Shown here piece by piece: positions 1 through 6,188 of a stretch of 11,756 nucleotides of DNA. Made by a program: the position numbers and the translations under genes. Positions within the stretch are counted from its first letter, which is position 1, and every line of letters starts with the position of its first letter. The DNA is taken from contig JAEZKL010000106.1 in the NCBI GenBank assembly GCA_023415475.1, forward strand, positions 1 to 11,756, written 5' to 3'. The stretch is from Bacillota bacterium. GTDB lineage: Bacteria; Bacillota; Clostridia; Lachnospirales; Lachnospiraceae. The notes beneath the pieces are model-generated. The model did not search any database. It was not told where the DNA came from and was given only the letters and a program-made list of their open reading frames with translations.

Positions 1-2
1 CC

Positions 3-161
3 TCCCCTGTAAGCATTAAAGAATTGGATTTATCAGCGTCCGCTTCAATAACTATTCGCATCGGTAACAAACCAGATGCTCAATTCATCGGGGGTTTTAA
101 TCTTTTCGGTGAAAAATTCGGAGACTATGCCCAGAACATTATACTTTCTCTGGTTTATTAG
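3..161 (+). CDS. C-terminal end of an unidentified protein, possibly a transcriptional regulator (partial)
   Basis: The frame is open from the window edge to a TAG at 159-161 and gives 52 residues. The tail contains IRIGNKPDAQFIGGFNLFG followed by EKFGDYAQNIILSLVY. This glycine-rich IGG-FNLFG-FGDY ending looks like the C-terminus of some clostridial HTH-type regulators with a ligand-binding C-terminal part. That resemblance is from memory and is weak, so no function is assigned. A clear intrinsic terminator follows 30 bases later in the same direction, which supports a real plus-strand gene ending here. The start and the N-terminal domains lie outside the window. Confidence 0.72.
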   Translation, partial: SPVSIKELDLSASASITIRIGNKPDAQFIGGFNLFGEKFGDYAQNIILSLVY

Positions 162-191
162 TATTTAACAATATTACAATCCCATGCAAAT

Positions 192-229
192 AGGCTTGCA
201 TCATATTACCACTGATACAAGCCTGTTTT
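192..229 (+). terminator. Intrinsic terminator of the gene ending at 161
   Basis: AGGCTTG (192-198) pairs with CAAGCCT (218-224). After one mismatch, ATCA/TGAT extends the stem. The hairpin is followed by GTTTTATT. Orientation and position fit the plus-strand gene ending at 161. Confidence 0.8.
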
Positions 230-260
230 ATTAATAAGACATATTATGTTATTATCCGCT

Positions 261-397
261 CTATTTCACAAACTGCCTACCCTCATGGTCTCGTATATTC
301 ACAGGTATAAATCAGCTGTGATATCGGCACGATCTCATAATTCTTTTCATGAAGACCGATTATGATCTTTTCCAGGGCTTCTGCGGTATATTTTGGC
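261..397 (-). pseudogene. Decayed copy of the deacetylase 3' end (copy C)
   Basis: Reading minus from about 397, the frame gives KYTAEALEKIIIGLHEKNYE and then IVPISQLIYTCEYTRP before a TGA. A one-step frame change then restores EGRQFVK and a TAG at 261-263. This matches the last 43 or so residues of the intact deacetylase at 3009-3848. An in-frame TAG lies just before the homologous part, no start codon or N-terminal part is present, and the tail is frameshifted, so it is a non-functional fragment. Its tail is closer to copy B (612-851; shared SQLIYT) than to the intact gene. The fragment therefore probably descends from a second paralogue. Confidence 0.85.
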
Positions 398-446
398 TAT
401 AGGAGGAGCTTCGCATCACCTATGATAATTTACGATAACCATTCCA

Positions 447-611
447 TTATTTAAACATTCGATATGCTTCCTCATACAATTTTCCAATCTGAAGCATCAT
501 TTCCGGTACCTCATCAAGTACTTCCTTGTTATCACATACATACTCTACAATCCTGTCTGTAATACTCTGAAATAATTCTCCGCTCCAATCTATTCCTTTT
601 ATATCAGTCAT
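447..611 (-). CDS. Small acidic protein of 54 residues, unknown function
   Basis: An ATG at 609-611 opens a 54-codon frame ending in TAA at 447-449. It starts MTDIKGIDWSGELFQSITDR and ends KLYEEAYRMFK. The product is acidic, looks mostly helical and has no signal peptide or membrane segment. I do not recognise it. The start codon touches the stop codon of deacetylase fragment B (TAG-ATG) and has no good ribosome site of its own. Translation would therefore depend on coupling to the fragment frame, or the ORF may itself be a leftover of the original downstream gene. Coding-like amino acid composition and the intact frame in decayed surroundings argue for a real gene, but the evidence is modest. 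Confidence 0.5.
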   Translation of the reverse strand: MTDIKGIDWSGELFQSITDRIVEYVCDNKEVLDEVPEMMLQIGKLYEEAYRMFK

Positions 612-851
612 CTACTTCTCAATCTGCCTTCCCATCTGATCTACCTTATATTCTCCGGTATAAATCAGCTGTGATACCGGCACGATCTCATACCCCTTCT
701 CCTGAAGGCCGATAATGATCTTCTCCAAGGCTTCCGCCGTATATTTTGCACCGACATGCAGCAATAAGATTGAGCCGTTCCCCAACTTTCTATTATCCAA
801 GGTCTTACTAAGGATACTGTTCACGCCGTAGTCCTTCCAGTCCATACTGTC
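612..851 (-). pseudogene. Truncated deacetylase 3' end with a different tail (copy B)
   Basis: The minus frame starts abruptly at DSMDWKDYGVNSILSKT and runs to a TAG at 612-614. It contains only motifs 4 and 5 of a NodB-type deacetylase (DxxDW and LLLHVG). The N-terminal anchor, the Asp/His metal-site motifs and the RAPYG motif are all missing, so it cannot be an active enzyme. From 687 to 852 the DNA matches 3084-3249 of the intact gene with one mismatch. The last 25 or so residues instead diverge (SQLIYTGEYKVDQMGRQIEK against SELIYQGDYTVDHTGRQSGK). This mosaic points to recent duplication or gene conversion onto an older paralogue tail. A 77-residue product could start at the ATG of MDW (GGTGA lies 5 bases before it), but expression is doubtful. 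Confidence 0.85.
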
Positions 852-852
852 A
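687..852. repeat. 166-bp direct repeat, distal copy
   Basis: This block is identical to 3084-3249 except for one base (C in CAGCAATA here, T in CAGTAATA there). It lies 2397 bp away in the same orientation. The match stops sharply on the 852 side and fades on the 687 side into diverged but homologous tail sequence. Confidence 0.95.
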
Positions 853-945
853 CCGTATGCAACAACTTTAAAATGTTTATGCGTACTTGCAGCATTTGAA
901 TTGTTGCTGTGGTATGGACAAAAGAGATTTAGGAATAAAAATAGG

Positions 946-2391
946 TCAATAAAAGTGTTCTGATTTAATTACATAAAGAGTATCACGAATAGCACGAGAG
1001 GTTATACTTGATGCAATTATATTAACCAGGTACCCTATTATCATGTATGAAAATACTGGGAGTACAGGAAAGGCAACACTGATAATGGAATATACGAAAC
1101 AATAAACCAATATATACGATATAAAAATAGTCATTCCGTATGTGCACAGCAATGTAATAAAAGCATACCATACGATTGCAAGTATGATAATGGCAATAAT
1201 AATAATCCAAGAAATCATGTTGGCAAACTTTCCTTTTTCTTTTAAGTTTTCAAGAAATACTTGAACAGGCCTTACAAGAATATATGTAAATGGAGACGCC
1301 TCAAGCATTCCCACCGAATAATAGCGGATAAGTTTATTTGATATATATTCCACCAATAAAATCTGTGCTGCAAACGTATATAGTATATTATTGAGCTTTA
1401 ATAAAATACTATTGTGCGTGGCTTTCTCAATAATGAGAAATATCCCTGGGACCAACATTACAACAAAAAATGAAGCAAACATCATAGTTGATCCATAACT
1501 ATCCATGTTTTCTACTTGCTCATTAATAACGCTACCCGTTTCTTCAAATATCATTGAAATAATACTTGACCAATTTTCGACTCTATGTGATATAAATAAA
1601 AAAACGTATAAGCAAACAGCTATAATCAACAAAGCAACCTGTAACCAAGTATATACGCTATTGCTAATAGCGACCGTTGGAACGATCTCATCCAATAAAC
1701 TGCAATCATCATCGTCATCCTCTTTTTTTATATATATAAATAGATTTACGACAATCCATAGTAGAATGAACAAAGCAGTTGATTTTAAAATAATTGAAGT
1801 ACTTATTTCTTTATTGCCCACACTCGCTTCAAACACAAATATTAACAAAATCGTAAGTAGACATTTTTTCATTACTATACCTGTAGTGGTTGTCATGTCC
1901 TTGATTATAAAAATGTAAAATAAATAAAATGTGAGAAGTATACCTAAAACAATGATAAACCCACCCCTAACACGGTTGGCTTTTAAATATGTATTTATCA
2001 ATGAAATATATTTTGATATTAATGAGACTGTGAGTTCGGCAGTCTTTTCTACAGCATCGCTTTTATAGTTATTTACATAAGATAGTACAATACAAATAAA
2101 TCCCAATACTTCTCCTGCAATTTTTAATGCAATCTCAGGAAAAAAGTCCGTGTCATGCATCATTTTTTCAACAAAATAAATCCAACATAGAATGAATATA
2201 AAATATATATACGAAACATAATTAACAAACTGCGAATGATTAACGCTGTGATTTAAATTATGTAATAACATACTTATGCCCATTACGATATCTATTACCA
2301 ATAAAGCTAAAACCGCAATTACTACAGTTATTTTACCTCGATTGTCAGTATCATTAATCTGCTTTAGTCTATCCCTTATTTCATTAATCAT
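946..2391 (-). CDS. Polytopic membrane protein of 481 residues, unknown function
   Basis: I do not recognise the family. The protein has about ten to twelve hydrophobic segments (around residues 21-43, 56-75, 92-107, 143-163, 176-190, 204-221, 250-268, 302-321, 392-432 and 433-463). A charged loop at 222-235 contains a run of five aspartates (KKEDDDDDCSLLDE). There is no ATP-binding or other catalytic motif. The open frame extends 26 codons further upstream, but AAGGAG at 2402-2407 is placed 10 bases before the ATG at 2389-2391 and a promoter lies inside the extension. I therefore start at MINEIRDR. By eye the gene is AT-richer than the flanking housekeeping genes. It sits between partial copies of the deacetylase 3' end, which suggests acquired DNA. 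It may form a unit with the 47-residue protein upstream. Confidence 0.85.
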   Translation of the reverse strand: MINEIRDRLKQINDTDNRGKITVVIAVLALLVIDIVMGISMLLHNLNHSVNHSQFVNYVSYIYFIFILCWIYFVEKMMHDTDFFPEIALKIAGEVLGFICIVLSYVNNYKSDAVEKTAELTVSLISKYISLINTYLKANRVRGGFIIVLGILLTFYLFYIFIIKDMTTTTGIVMKKCLLTILLIFVFEASVGNKEISTSIILKSTALFILLWIVVNLFIYIKKEDDDDDCSLLDEIVPTVAISNSVYTWLQVALLIIAVCLYVFLFISHRVENWSSIISMIFEETGSVINEQVENMDSYGSTMMFASFFVVMLVPGIFLIIEKATHNSILLKLNNILYTFAAQILLVEYISNKLIRYYSVGMLEASPFTYILVRPVQVFLENLKEKGKFANMISWIIIIAIIILAIVWYAFITLLCTYGMTIFISYILVYCFVYSIISVAFPVLPVFSYMIIGYLVNIIASSITSRAIRDTLYVIKSEHFY

Positions 2392-2427
2392 AATGTACAT
2401 TCTCCTTGGTATTATTAGTACGTATTT

Positions 2428-2456
2428 TATATATACACAGTGTTTTCTATAATCAA
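2428..2456 (-). promoter_or_regulatory. Probable promoter of the 481-residue membrane protein gene
   Basis: On the minus strand TTGATT (2451-2456) is followed by a 17-base spacer and TATATA (2428-2433), with a TG just before the -10. It ends about 36 bases upstream of the chosen start codon. It overlaps the alternative longer reading frame, which favours the shorter protein. Confidence 0.5.
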
Positions 2457-2548
2457 TACCAGTTGTCATATTTTAGTTGTTTATATATTTACAACGAAAG
2501 CACTCAAAACATACACTCATAGTAAAATTGATACGTCGCTTACGTTTG

Positions 2549-2692
2549 TCATTGCTTCCTTTCCTTATTATGCTGTCTGAACCATAAGTTCTGCCCTGAT
2601 TTCCAAGCCATAATAGGAACTACTACAAATAAAAGAAATGCAGCAATTTTCAAAGCAAATAATACTGGATGATCTTTCTTATCTCTCTTCAT
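2549..2692 (-). CDS. Small single-pass membrane protein of 47 residues, unknown function
   Basis: The ATG at 2690-2692 is preceded by AAGGAG with a 9-base spacing. The product starts MKRDKKDHPVLFALKIAAF, has one hydrophobic helix (about residues 9-29) and ends in a basic tail (WFRQHNKERKQ). The basic N-terminus and basic C-terminus leave the topology uncertain. The frame is open 31 codons further upstream, but a good promoter overlaps that extension and only the internal ATG has a ribosome site. The gene lies 157 bases before the 481-residue membrane protein in the same direction. A partner role in the same membrane system is possible but is inference only. Confidence 0.65.
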   Translation of the reverse strand: MKRDKKDHPVLFALKIAAFLLFVVVPIMAWKSGQNLWFRQHNKERKQ

Positions 2693-2898
2693 ATTATATT
2701 TCTCCTTTTCGATTATCTTTCTCCAAGAGCCATCACGGTAAATATGTAGATACTCATTATACCTGTAATGACTGTGGTATTGCAAGTACTCCAGCAGAAC
2801 CTATTAACATAATTACAGATATTGCAAACTCTATCTACGCCCTGCAGGGAGTCAGATTGATACTCTCTTTTAATGATTCTGGTTATATGTCTTAATAT
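2693..2898 (-). other. Leader and non-coding stretch upstream of the 47-residue gene
   Basis: About 200 bases between the deacetylase tail remnant at 2899-2931 and the small membrane gene. It holds the promoter at 2756-2785. In two different minus frames there are short hydrophobic stretches (IEFAISVIMLIGSAGVLAIP, and VITGIMSIYIFTVMALGER in the next frame) interrupted by stops. They could be the remains of a membrane protein gene but are too short to call. Confidence 0.3.
2756..2785 (-). promoter_or_regulatory. Probable sigma-A promoter of the small membrane protein / 481-residue unit
   Basis: On the minus strand TTGCAA (2780-2785) is followed by an 18-base spacer and a consensus TATAAT (2756-2761). 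Transcription would start near 2749 and give a leader of about 57 bases before the ATG at 2692. Confidence 0.6.
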
Positions 2899-2931
2899 CT
2901 ACTTTCCAATTTGCCTTCCCGTATGATCCAC
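2899..2931 (-). pseudogene. Remnant of a deacetylase C-terminal tail (copy D)
   Basis: The minus frame reads VDHTGRQIGK and a TAG at 2899-2901. This matches the last ten residues of the intact deacetylase (VDHTGRQSGK). Seventeen consecutive bases (2912-2928) equal 3022-3038. The homology stops just beyond this, and the intact gene's terminator lies between the two. It is the shortest of the four copies of this gene end in the window. Confidence 0.8.
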
Positions 2932-2948
2932 CTCATGCACTATAACAG

Positions 2949-2973
2949 AAAAAGAAGGACATTTCTGTCCTTC
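2949..2973 (-). terminator. Intrinsic terminator of the deacetylase gene
   Basis: On the minus strand GAAGGACA-GAAA-TGTCCTTC is a perfect 8-bp stem with a GAAA tetraloop followed by TTTTT. It lies 35 bases past the deacetylase stop codon and separates that gene from the accessory segment. Confidence 0.9.
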
Positions 2974-3008
2974 CTCTAAATGGATTTCATTATAAGCCAA
3001 GATTCACG

Positions 3009-3848
3009 CTATTTCCCGCTCTGCCTTCCCGTATGATCTACAGTATAATCCCCTTGATATATCAGCTCCGATACCGGTACCAGCTCATACCCCTTCTCCT
3101 GAAGGCCGATAATGATCTTCTCCAAGGCTTCCGCCGTATATTTTGCACCGACATGCAGTAATAAGATTGAGCCGTTCCCCAACTTTCTATTATCCAAGGT
3201 CTTACTAAGGATACTGTTCACGCCGTAGTCCTTCCAGTCCATACTGTCCACATTCCACTGGATTGTATAATAGCCGCATTCTCTTGCCGTTCCGACTAGC
3301 ATATTATTATAGTCCCCGTAAGGAGCACGGAATAGCTTCATCTCAATTCCTGTCAATTCCTTTACCCGGTTATGAGCCATCATAATCTCTTCTTCACATA
3401 CTTTCTTAGATAATTCCGACATCTGCTTATGATTCTCACTATGATTCCCTAAATCATGCCCTGCTGCCGCAATTGCCTTCACATCCTCCGGATATTTTTC
3501 TACCCATTCCCCAGTCATGAAAAAGGTAGCTTTTACATGATATTTATCCAGAACATCCAATAATTTACTCGTATCTTCGTTAGTCCAGGCCGCATCAAAG
3601 CTAAGAGAAACCTTCGGTTCCACTAGATTAACACTATAAATCGGCAGGTCATTCTTTGTACTTAAGTTAGTTACTGTGACTGCTGTCGGAATAATCCTTA
3701 TGCCAAAGCCAACTATCATGATAATGCTTAAGACAACAATTCCAACCTTAATAAATAAGGAGGCATAGCTCTCCTTCGTTGCCTGTGTCTCCATTGATTG
3801 TTCAAGTGCCGGTTCCTGTTGTTCTTCCAATAACTTCTTACTATCCAT
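3009..3848 (-). CDS. Membrane-anchored polysaccharide (peptidoglycan-type) deacetylase, PdaB-like
   Basis: NodB-family protein of 279 residues, a normal length. A charged cytoplasmic N-terminus is followed by one membrane anchor (about 31-50), with the NodB domain (about 79-265) outside the cell. Visible motifs are SFDAAW (83-88), HDLGNHSENH (131-140, the HxxxH metal pair), RAPYG (174-178), DSMDW (201-205) and LLLHVG (229-234). Motif 1 reads F-D-A where the classical family has T-F-D-D. The catalytic-base Asp85 is kept but the usual metal-ligand Asp is Ala86. PdaB-type sporulation deacetylases also deviate here, so reduced or altered metal use is possible. The predicted role is removal of acyl groups from cell-wall or spore glycans. 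The start has GGTGGGG 4 bases upstream. It lies 87 bases after the serine dehydratase genes with no terminator that I can see. Parts of its 3' end are repeated at 261-397, 612-851 and 2899-2931. Confidence 0.9.
   Translation of the reverse strand: MDSKKLLEEQQEPALEQSMETQATKESYASLFIKVGIVVLSIIMIVGFGIRIIPTAVTVTNLSTKNDLPIYSVNLVEPKVSLSFDAAWTNEDTSKLLDVLDKYHVKATFFMTGEWVEKYPEDVKAIAAAGHDLGNHSENHKQMSELSKKVCEEEIMMAHNRVKELTGIEMKLFRAPYGDYNNMLVGTARECGYYTIQWNVDSMDWKDYGVNSILSKTLDNRKLGNGSILLLHVGAKYTAEALEKIIIGLQEKGYELVPVSELIYQGDYTVDHTGRQSGK
3084..3249. repeat. 166-bp direct repeat, proximal copy inside the deacetylase gene
   Basis: Matches 687-852 at all but one base. Within the gene it covers roughly codons 200-255, which encode motifs 4 and 5 of the deacetylase. 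It is in direct orientation with the distal copy. Confidence 0.95.
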
Positions 3849-3935
3849 AGCCCCACCATAAGAGATCTGTGTTATTACAATATATTGGGAGAGCTAGGCC
3901 GATATACATAGAACAGCAAGGGCACTGCAAAATCA

Positions 3936-4808
3936 TTATGATTTCATTAGTCGATTCATTATCTCCTGACCGGTTGGCGTTGCCGCTAACCCGCCTTCCC
4001 CTGTTTCTTTTAAGGATCTTGGTAAAGCTTCACCGATTTCCCTCATGGCATCAATTACTTCATCCGGCGGTATTTGACTAAGAATTCCTGCAACCGCCAT
4101 ATCGGCACTGGCAATGGCATTCACCGCTCCGACGACATTGCGCTTTACACAGGGCACTTCTACTAAACCACCAACCGTATCACATACCAATCCCAACAGA
4201 TTTTTTAATGACATTGCAGCCGCATGTGCTATACTCTCATTATCTCCACCATTCAGATAGGCTAACGCACCGGCTGCCATAGCGCTGGCAGATCCAATCT
4301 CCGCTTGGCATCCTCCTGCCGCTCCCGCTAAAAAGGCTCGTGCCGCGATTACTTCACCAATTCCCGAAGCTACATACATTGCCTCTACCATTTGCTGTAT
4401 CGATGCATGATATTTCTCTTCATAGCTTAGCAACACTGCAGGGATGACTCCACAGGAGCCGGCCGTAGGTGCTGCTACTATCTTCTTCATACAGGCATTG
4501 GATTCACCCATTTTCAATGCTTTCGCGATGACTTCACCGATAAAAGGTCCACTAAGAACCCTCTCCTCCAGGATGGCACGGTTCATTCTGGCTCCATCCC
4601 CTCCAACCAGCTTACTAGCTGACTTTAATCCTTCGTCATAAGCTGCATCGGCATTCTTCATGGTCAGGTAAAGCTGCTTCATCTTATCGATTGACTCCCT
4701 TTCAGAAGTCATTCTCTCCTCTATATCATCCTCCAGGATCACCCTCCAGAAGGGCTTCTGATGCTTATCACACTGATTTAATATCTCTTCCAGGGATCTA
4801 AAACTCAT
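3936..4808 (-). CDS. sdaAA: L-serine dehydratase, iron-sulfur-dependent, alpha subunit
   Basis: 290 residues, the full length of the alpha subunit. With the beta subunit it converts L-serine to pyruvate and ammonia in the cytoplasm using an oxygen-sensitive [4Fe-4S] cluster instead of PLP. Conserved segments are APTAGSCGVIPAVL (Cys119), GAAGGCQAEIGSASAMAAG (Cys167) and GLVCDTVGGLVEVPC (Cys209, Cys220). These cysteines are the candidates for cluster binding and the family signature is unmistakable. The gene overlaps the beta-subunit gene by 11 bases. GGAGGAG inside the end of the upstream gene lies 5 bases before its ATG, so translation is probably coupled. No strong terminator is visible before the deacetylase gene 87 bases downstream. 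Confidence 0.96.
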   Translation of the reverse strand: MSFRSLEEILNQCDKHQKPFWRVILEDDIEERMTSERESIDKMKQLYLTMKNADAAYDEGLKSASKLVGGDGARMNRAILEERVLSGPFIGEVIAKALKMGESNACMKKIVAAPTAGSCGVIPAVLLSYEEKYHASIQQMVEAMYVASGIGEVIAARAFLAGAAGGCQAEIGSASAMAAGALAYLNGGDNESIAHAAAMSLKNLLGLVCDTVGGLVEVPCVKRNVVGAVNAIASADMAVAGILSQIPPDEVIDAMREIGEALPRSLKETGEGGLAATPTGQEIMNRLMKS

Positions 4809-5472
4809 TTTTCTCCTCCATACTAAGATAGGTTACTTTTTTTACTCCTTCTGCTTTACGCAGTACTTCGATAACCTCCATCGGCACCTCCTGATCACAT
4901 TCGATGATCATGACTGCATTCCCGCCTCTCTTATCGCGGTAGATACGCATCGTCCCAATATTCACAGCCTTTTGACTTAATACTGAGGTAACCAGTGATA
5001 CATGTCCGGGTTTGTCTTCATTATTGACGATTAAGGTGGGATAACATGCACATACATCTGCCTGGACACCGTCAATTTTATTAATTATGATAGCTCCCCC
5101 TCCGATGGAAGAGGCTACAAGCTCAAGCTTATTACCTTTTACCCCCTCAAGCTTTAACAGCACTGAATTCGGATGTGCATCCCTAAGCTCTATACCGGCA
5201 AATTCATACACTAATCCATGCTCCTTGGCAAAATGGAAACTATTCGGTATTCGTTCATCATCCGGCTTCATCCCAAGTAATCCGGCAATCAAAGCCTTAT
5301 CGGTGCCATGTCCTTTGCCGGTAGCTAGAAACGATCCATGTAGATACAGCTTTACCTGCTTAATTTCCTCGCGTAGAAGCTGTCTTGCCGTAAATCCTAT
5401 CTTTACCGCACCGGCTGTATGGGAGCTGGAGGGTCCTACCATAATAGGTCCCATAATATCGAACACATTCAT
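4798..5472 (-). CDS. sdaAB: L-serine dehydratase, iron-sulfur-dependent, beta subunit
   Basis: 224 residues, typical for the clostridial beta subunit. The N-terminus carries the family signature MGPIMVGPSSSHTAGAVKIG (7-26). The middle contains the glycine-rich SSIGGGAIIINKIDG. The C-terminus (about 147-218; KPGHVSLVTSVLSQKAVNIG onward) is an ACT domain, which in this family has a structural or regulatory serine-sensing role. It is the first gene of the sdaAB-sdaAA operon, driven by a good promoter at 5514-5542. The start ATG at 5470-5472 has AGGA a few bases upstream (AGGAATAGCCATG). A Spo0A-box-like site lies just upstream of the -35. Confidence 0.95.
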   Translation of the reverse strand: MNVFDIMGPIMVGPSSSHTAGAVKIGFTARQLLREEIKQVKLYLHGSFLATGKGHGTDKALIAGLLGMKPDDERIPNSFHFAKEHGLVYEFAGIELRDAHPNSVLLKLEGVKGNKLELVASSIGGGAIIINKIDGVQADVCACYPTLIVNNEDKPGHVSLVTSVLSQKAVNIGTMRIYRDKRGGNAVMIIECDQEVPMEVIEVLRKAEGVKKVTYLSMEEKNEF

Positions 5473-5513
5473 GGCTATTCCTGCCTTTCTTTTCTTTCGA
5501 TTTCTTCAGCTTT

Positions 5514-5542
5514 ATTATAACCAAAATCATCCGCCTCATCAA
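5514..5542 (-). promoter_or_regulatory. Sigma-A promoter of the serine dehydratase operon
   Basis: On the minus strand TTGATG (5537-5542), a 17-base spacer and TATAAT (5514-5519) lie about 40 bases before the sdaAB start codon. Confidence 0.75.
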
Positions 5543-5547
5543 TCCTG

Positions 5548-5558
5548 TTTTCGACAAA
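5548..5558 (-). promoter_or_regulatory. Candidate Spo0A box upstream of the serine dehydratase promoter
   Basis: The minus strand reads TTTGTCGAAAA, which contains the core 0A-box motif TGTCGAA in its preferred T/A-rich setting. It ends 5 bases upstream of the -35 element, a typical position for activation. Only the motif is seen; binding is inferred. Confidence 0.4.
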
Positions 5559-5569
5559 TATTTTAGTTT

Positions 5570-5603
5570 AAAAGTGCTTCCGATCAGAAAAGACCGAAAG
5601 CAC
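5570..5603 (-). terminator. Intrinsic terminator of the small membrane protein gene at 5646-6113
   Basis: On the minus strand GTGCTTTCGGTC pairs with GATCGGAAGCAC (12 pairs including two G-T pairs) around a TTTTCT loop, and the stem is followed by TTTT. It lies 42 bases past the stop at 5646 and upstream of the serine dehydratase promoter. Confidence 0.8.
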
Positions 5604-5645
5604 CAGATAACCTCATTTTATTTTAATCGATAAATCACTTAAATA

Positions 5646-6113
5646 CTATATATGGTCATGCTCCCGGGAGCTTTTACGTTCATTTAAAATAATTCGATCA
5701 AGTACCGCTTTATATACCAGAATGATCTGTGCATCGATATAGCAAAACTTGTTCGCTATGAATTCGTAAGCTTTATAGATAAAGGATACGTTGATCAGTA
5801 CCAAAGCACCGATGGACAATGCAGGCTGATGTATCTTTGCTATGATGAAGATGCAAGCACATAGATAAAATAAAAATGCAAAAAAGAAATTCTTACTAAT
5901 CTTAAAAGCCAGTACCATCGTGTCATTCAGTCGGTTATGCATTTTCGTAATTACTTTTAAATCTCTATATTTCAGTTTTTCATACATATCATTATAAATG
6001 GTTTGGCTATCACTAATCTTCGTCTCCAGATTCTTTTTTATATAAGAACAGTAACGATGGTAATTTGCTTCACCCAGTTCTTTGCTGATTAATTTTTTAA
6101 ACACATTTGACAT
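5646..6113 (-). CDS. Small integral membrane protein of 155 residues, unknown function
   Basis: I do not recognise it. The chosen start is the internal ATG at 6111-6113 (MSNVFKKLISKEL), because AGGTGAT stands 3 bases before it. The ATG six codons upstream (6129-6131) has no ribosome site. The first 70 residues are polar, helical and rich in Tyr/Lys (YHRYCSYIKKNLETK, YNDMYEKLKYRDLK). Two hydrophobic helices follow at about 73-93 and 98-115. The protein ends in a charged, His-containing tail (ERKSSREHDHI). The gene has its own promoter and terminator, so it is monocistronic. Nothing in the neighbourhood suggests a role. Confidence 0.8.
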   Translation of the reverse strand: MSNVFKKLISKELGEANYHRYCSYIKKNLETKISDSQTIYNDMYEKLKYRDLKVITKMHNRLNDTMVLAFKISKNFFFAFLFYLCACIFIIAKIHQPALSIGALVLINVSFIYKAYEFIANKFCYIDAQIILVYKAVLDRIILNERKSSREHDHI

Positions 6114-6159
6114 AACATCACCTACTCTCATTCTATGTGGGCAGACTTCCTATTGGATT

Positions 6160-6188
6160 TTTATATCATATTCATAATTTGTTGTCCA
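6160..6188 (-). promoter_or_regulatory. Promoter of the 155-residue membrane protein gene
   Basis: On the minus strand TGGACA (6183-6188), a 17-base spacer and TATAAA (6160-6165) with an extended -10 TG lie about 47 bases before the chosen start. Confidence 0.65.

Noticed and set aside
1505..1918. 137-codon plus-strand ORF
   Set aside because: It lies wholly inside the 481-residue membrane protein gene, has no ribosome site, and its serine-run composition is that of an antisense shadow.
2392..2469. Longer N-terminus for the 481-residue membrane protein
   Set aside because: A promoter and the AAGGAG site lie within the extension, so the internal ATG at 2391 is preferred.
2693..2785. Longer N-terminus (31 extra residues) for the 47-residue membrane protein
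   Set aside because: The upstream ATG overlaps the -35 of a good promoter and has no ribosome site, whereas the internal ATG has AAGGAG.
261..2931. Insertion sequence or integron explaining the repeated gene ends
   Set aside because: No transposase, integrase, terminal inverted repeats or attachment-site symmetry could be seen, so only the repeats themselves are reported.
5087..5566. 159-codon plus-strand ORF opposite the serine dehydratase beta gene
   Set aside because: Antisense to an unmistakable gene and crossing its promoter; low-complexity Pro/Ser content with no recognisable motif.
6114..6131. Upstream ATG for the 155-residue membrane protein
   Set aside because: No ribosome site stands before it, while AGGTGAT directly precedes the ATG six codons later.
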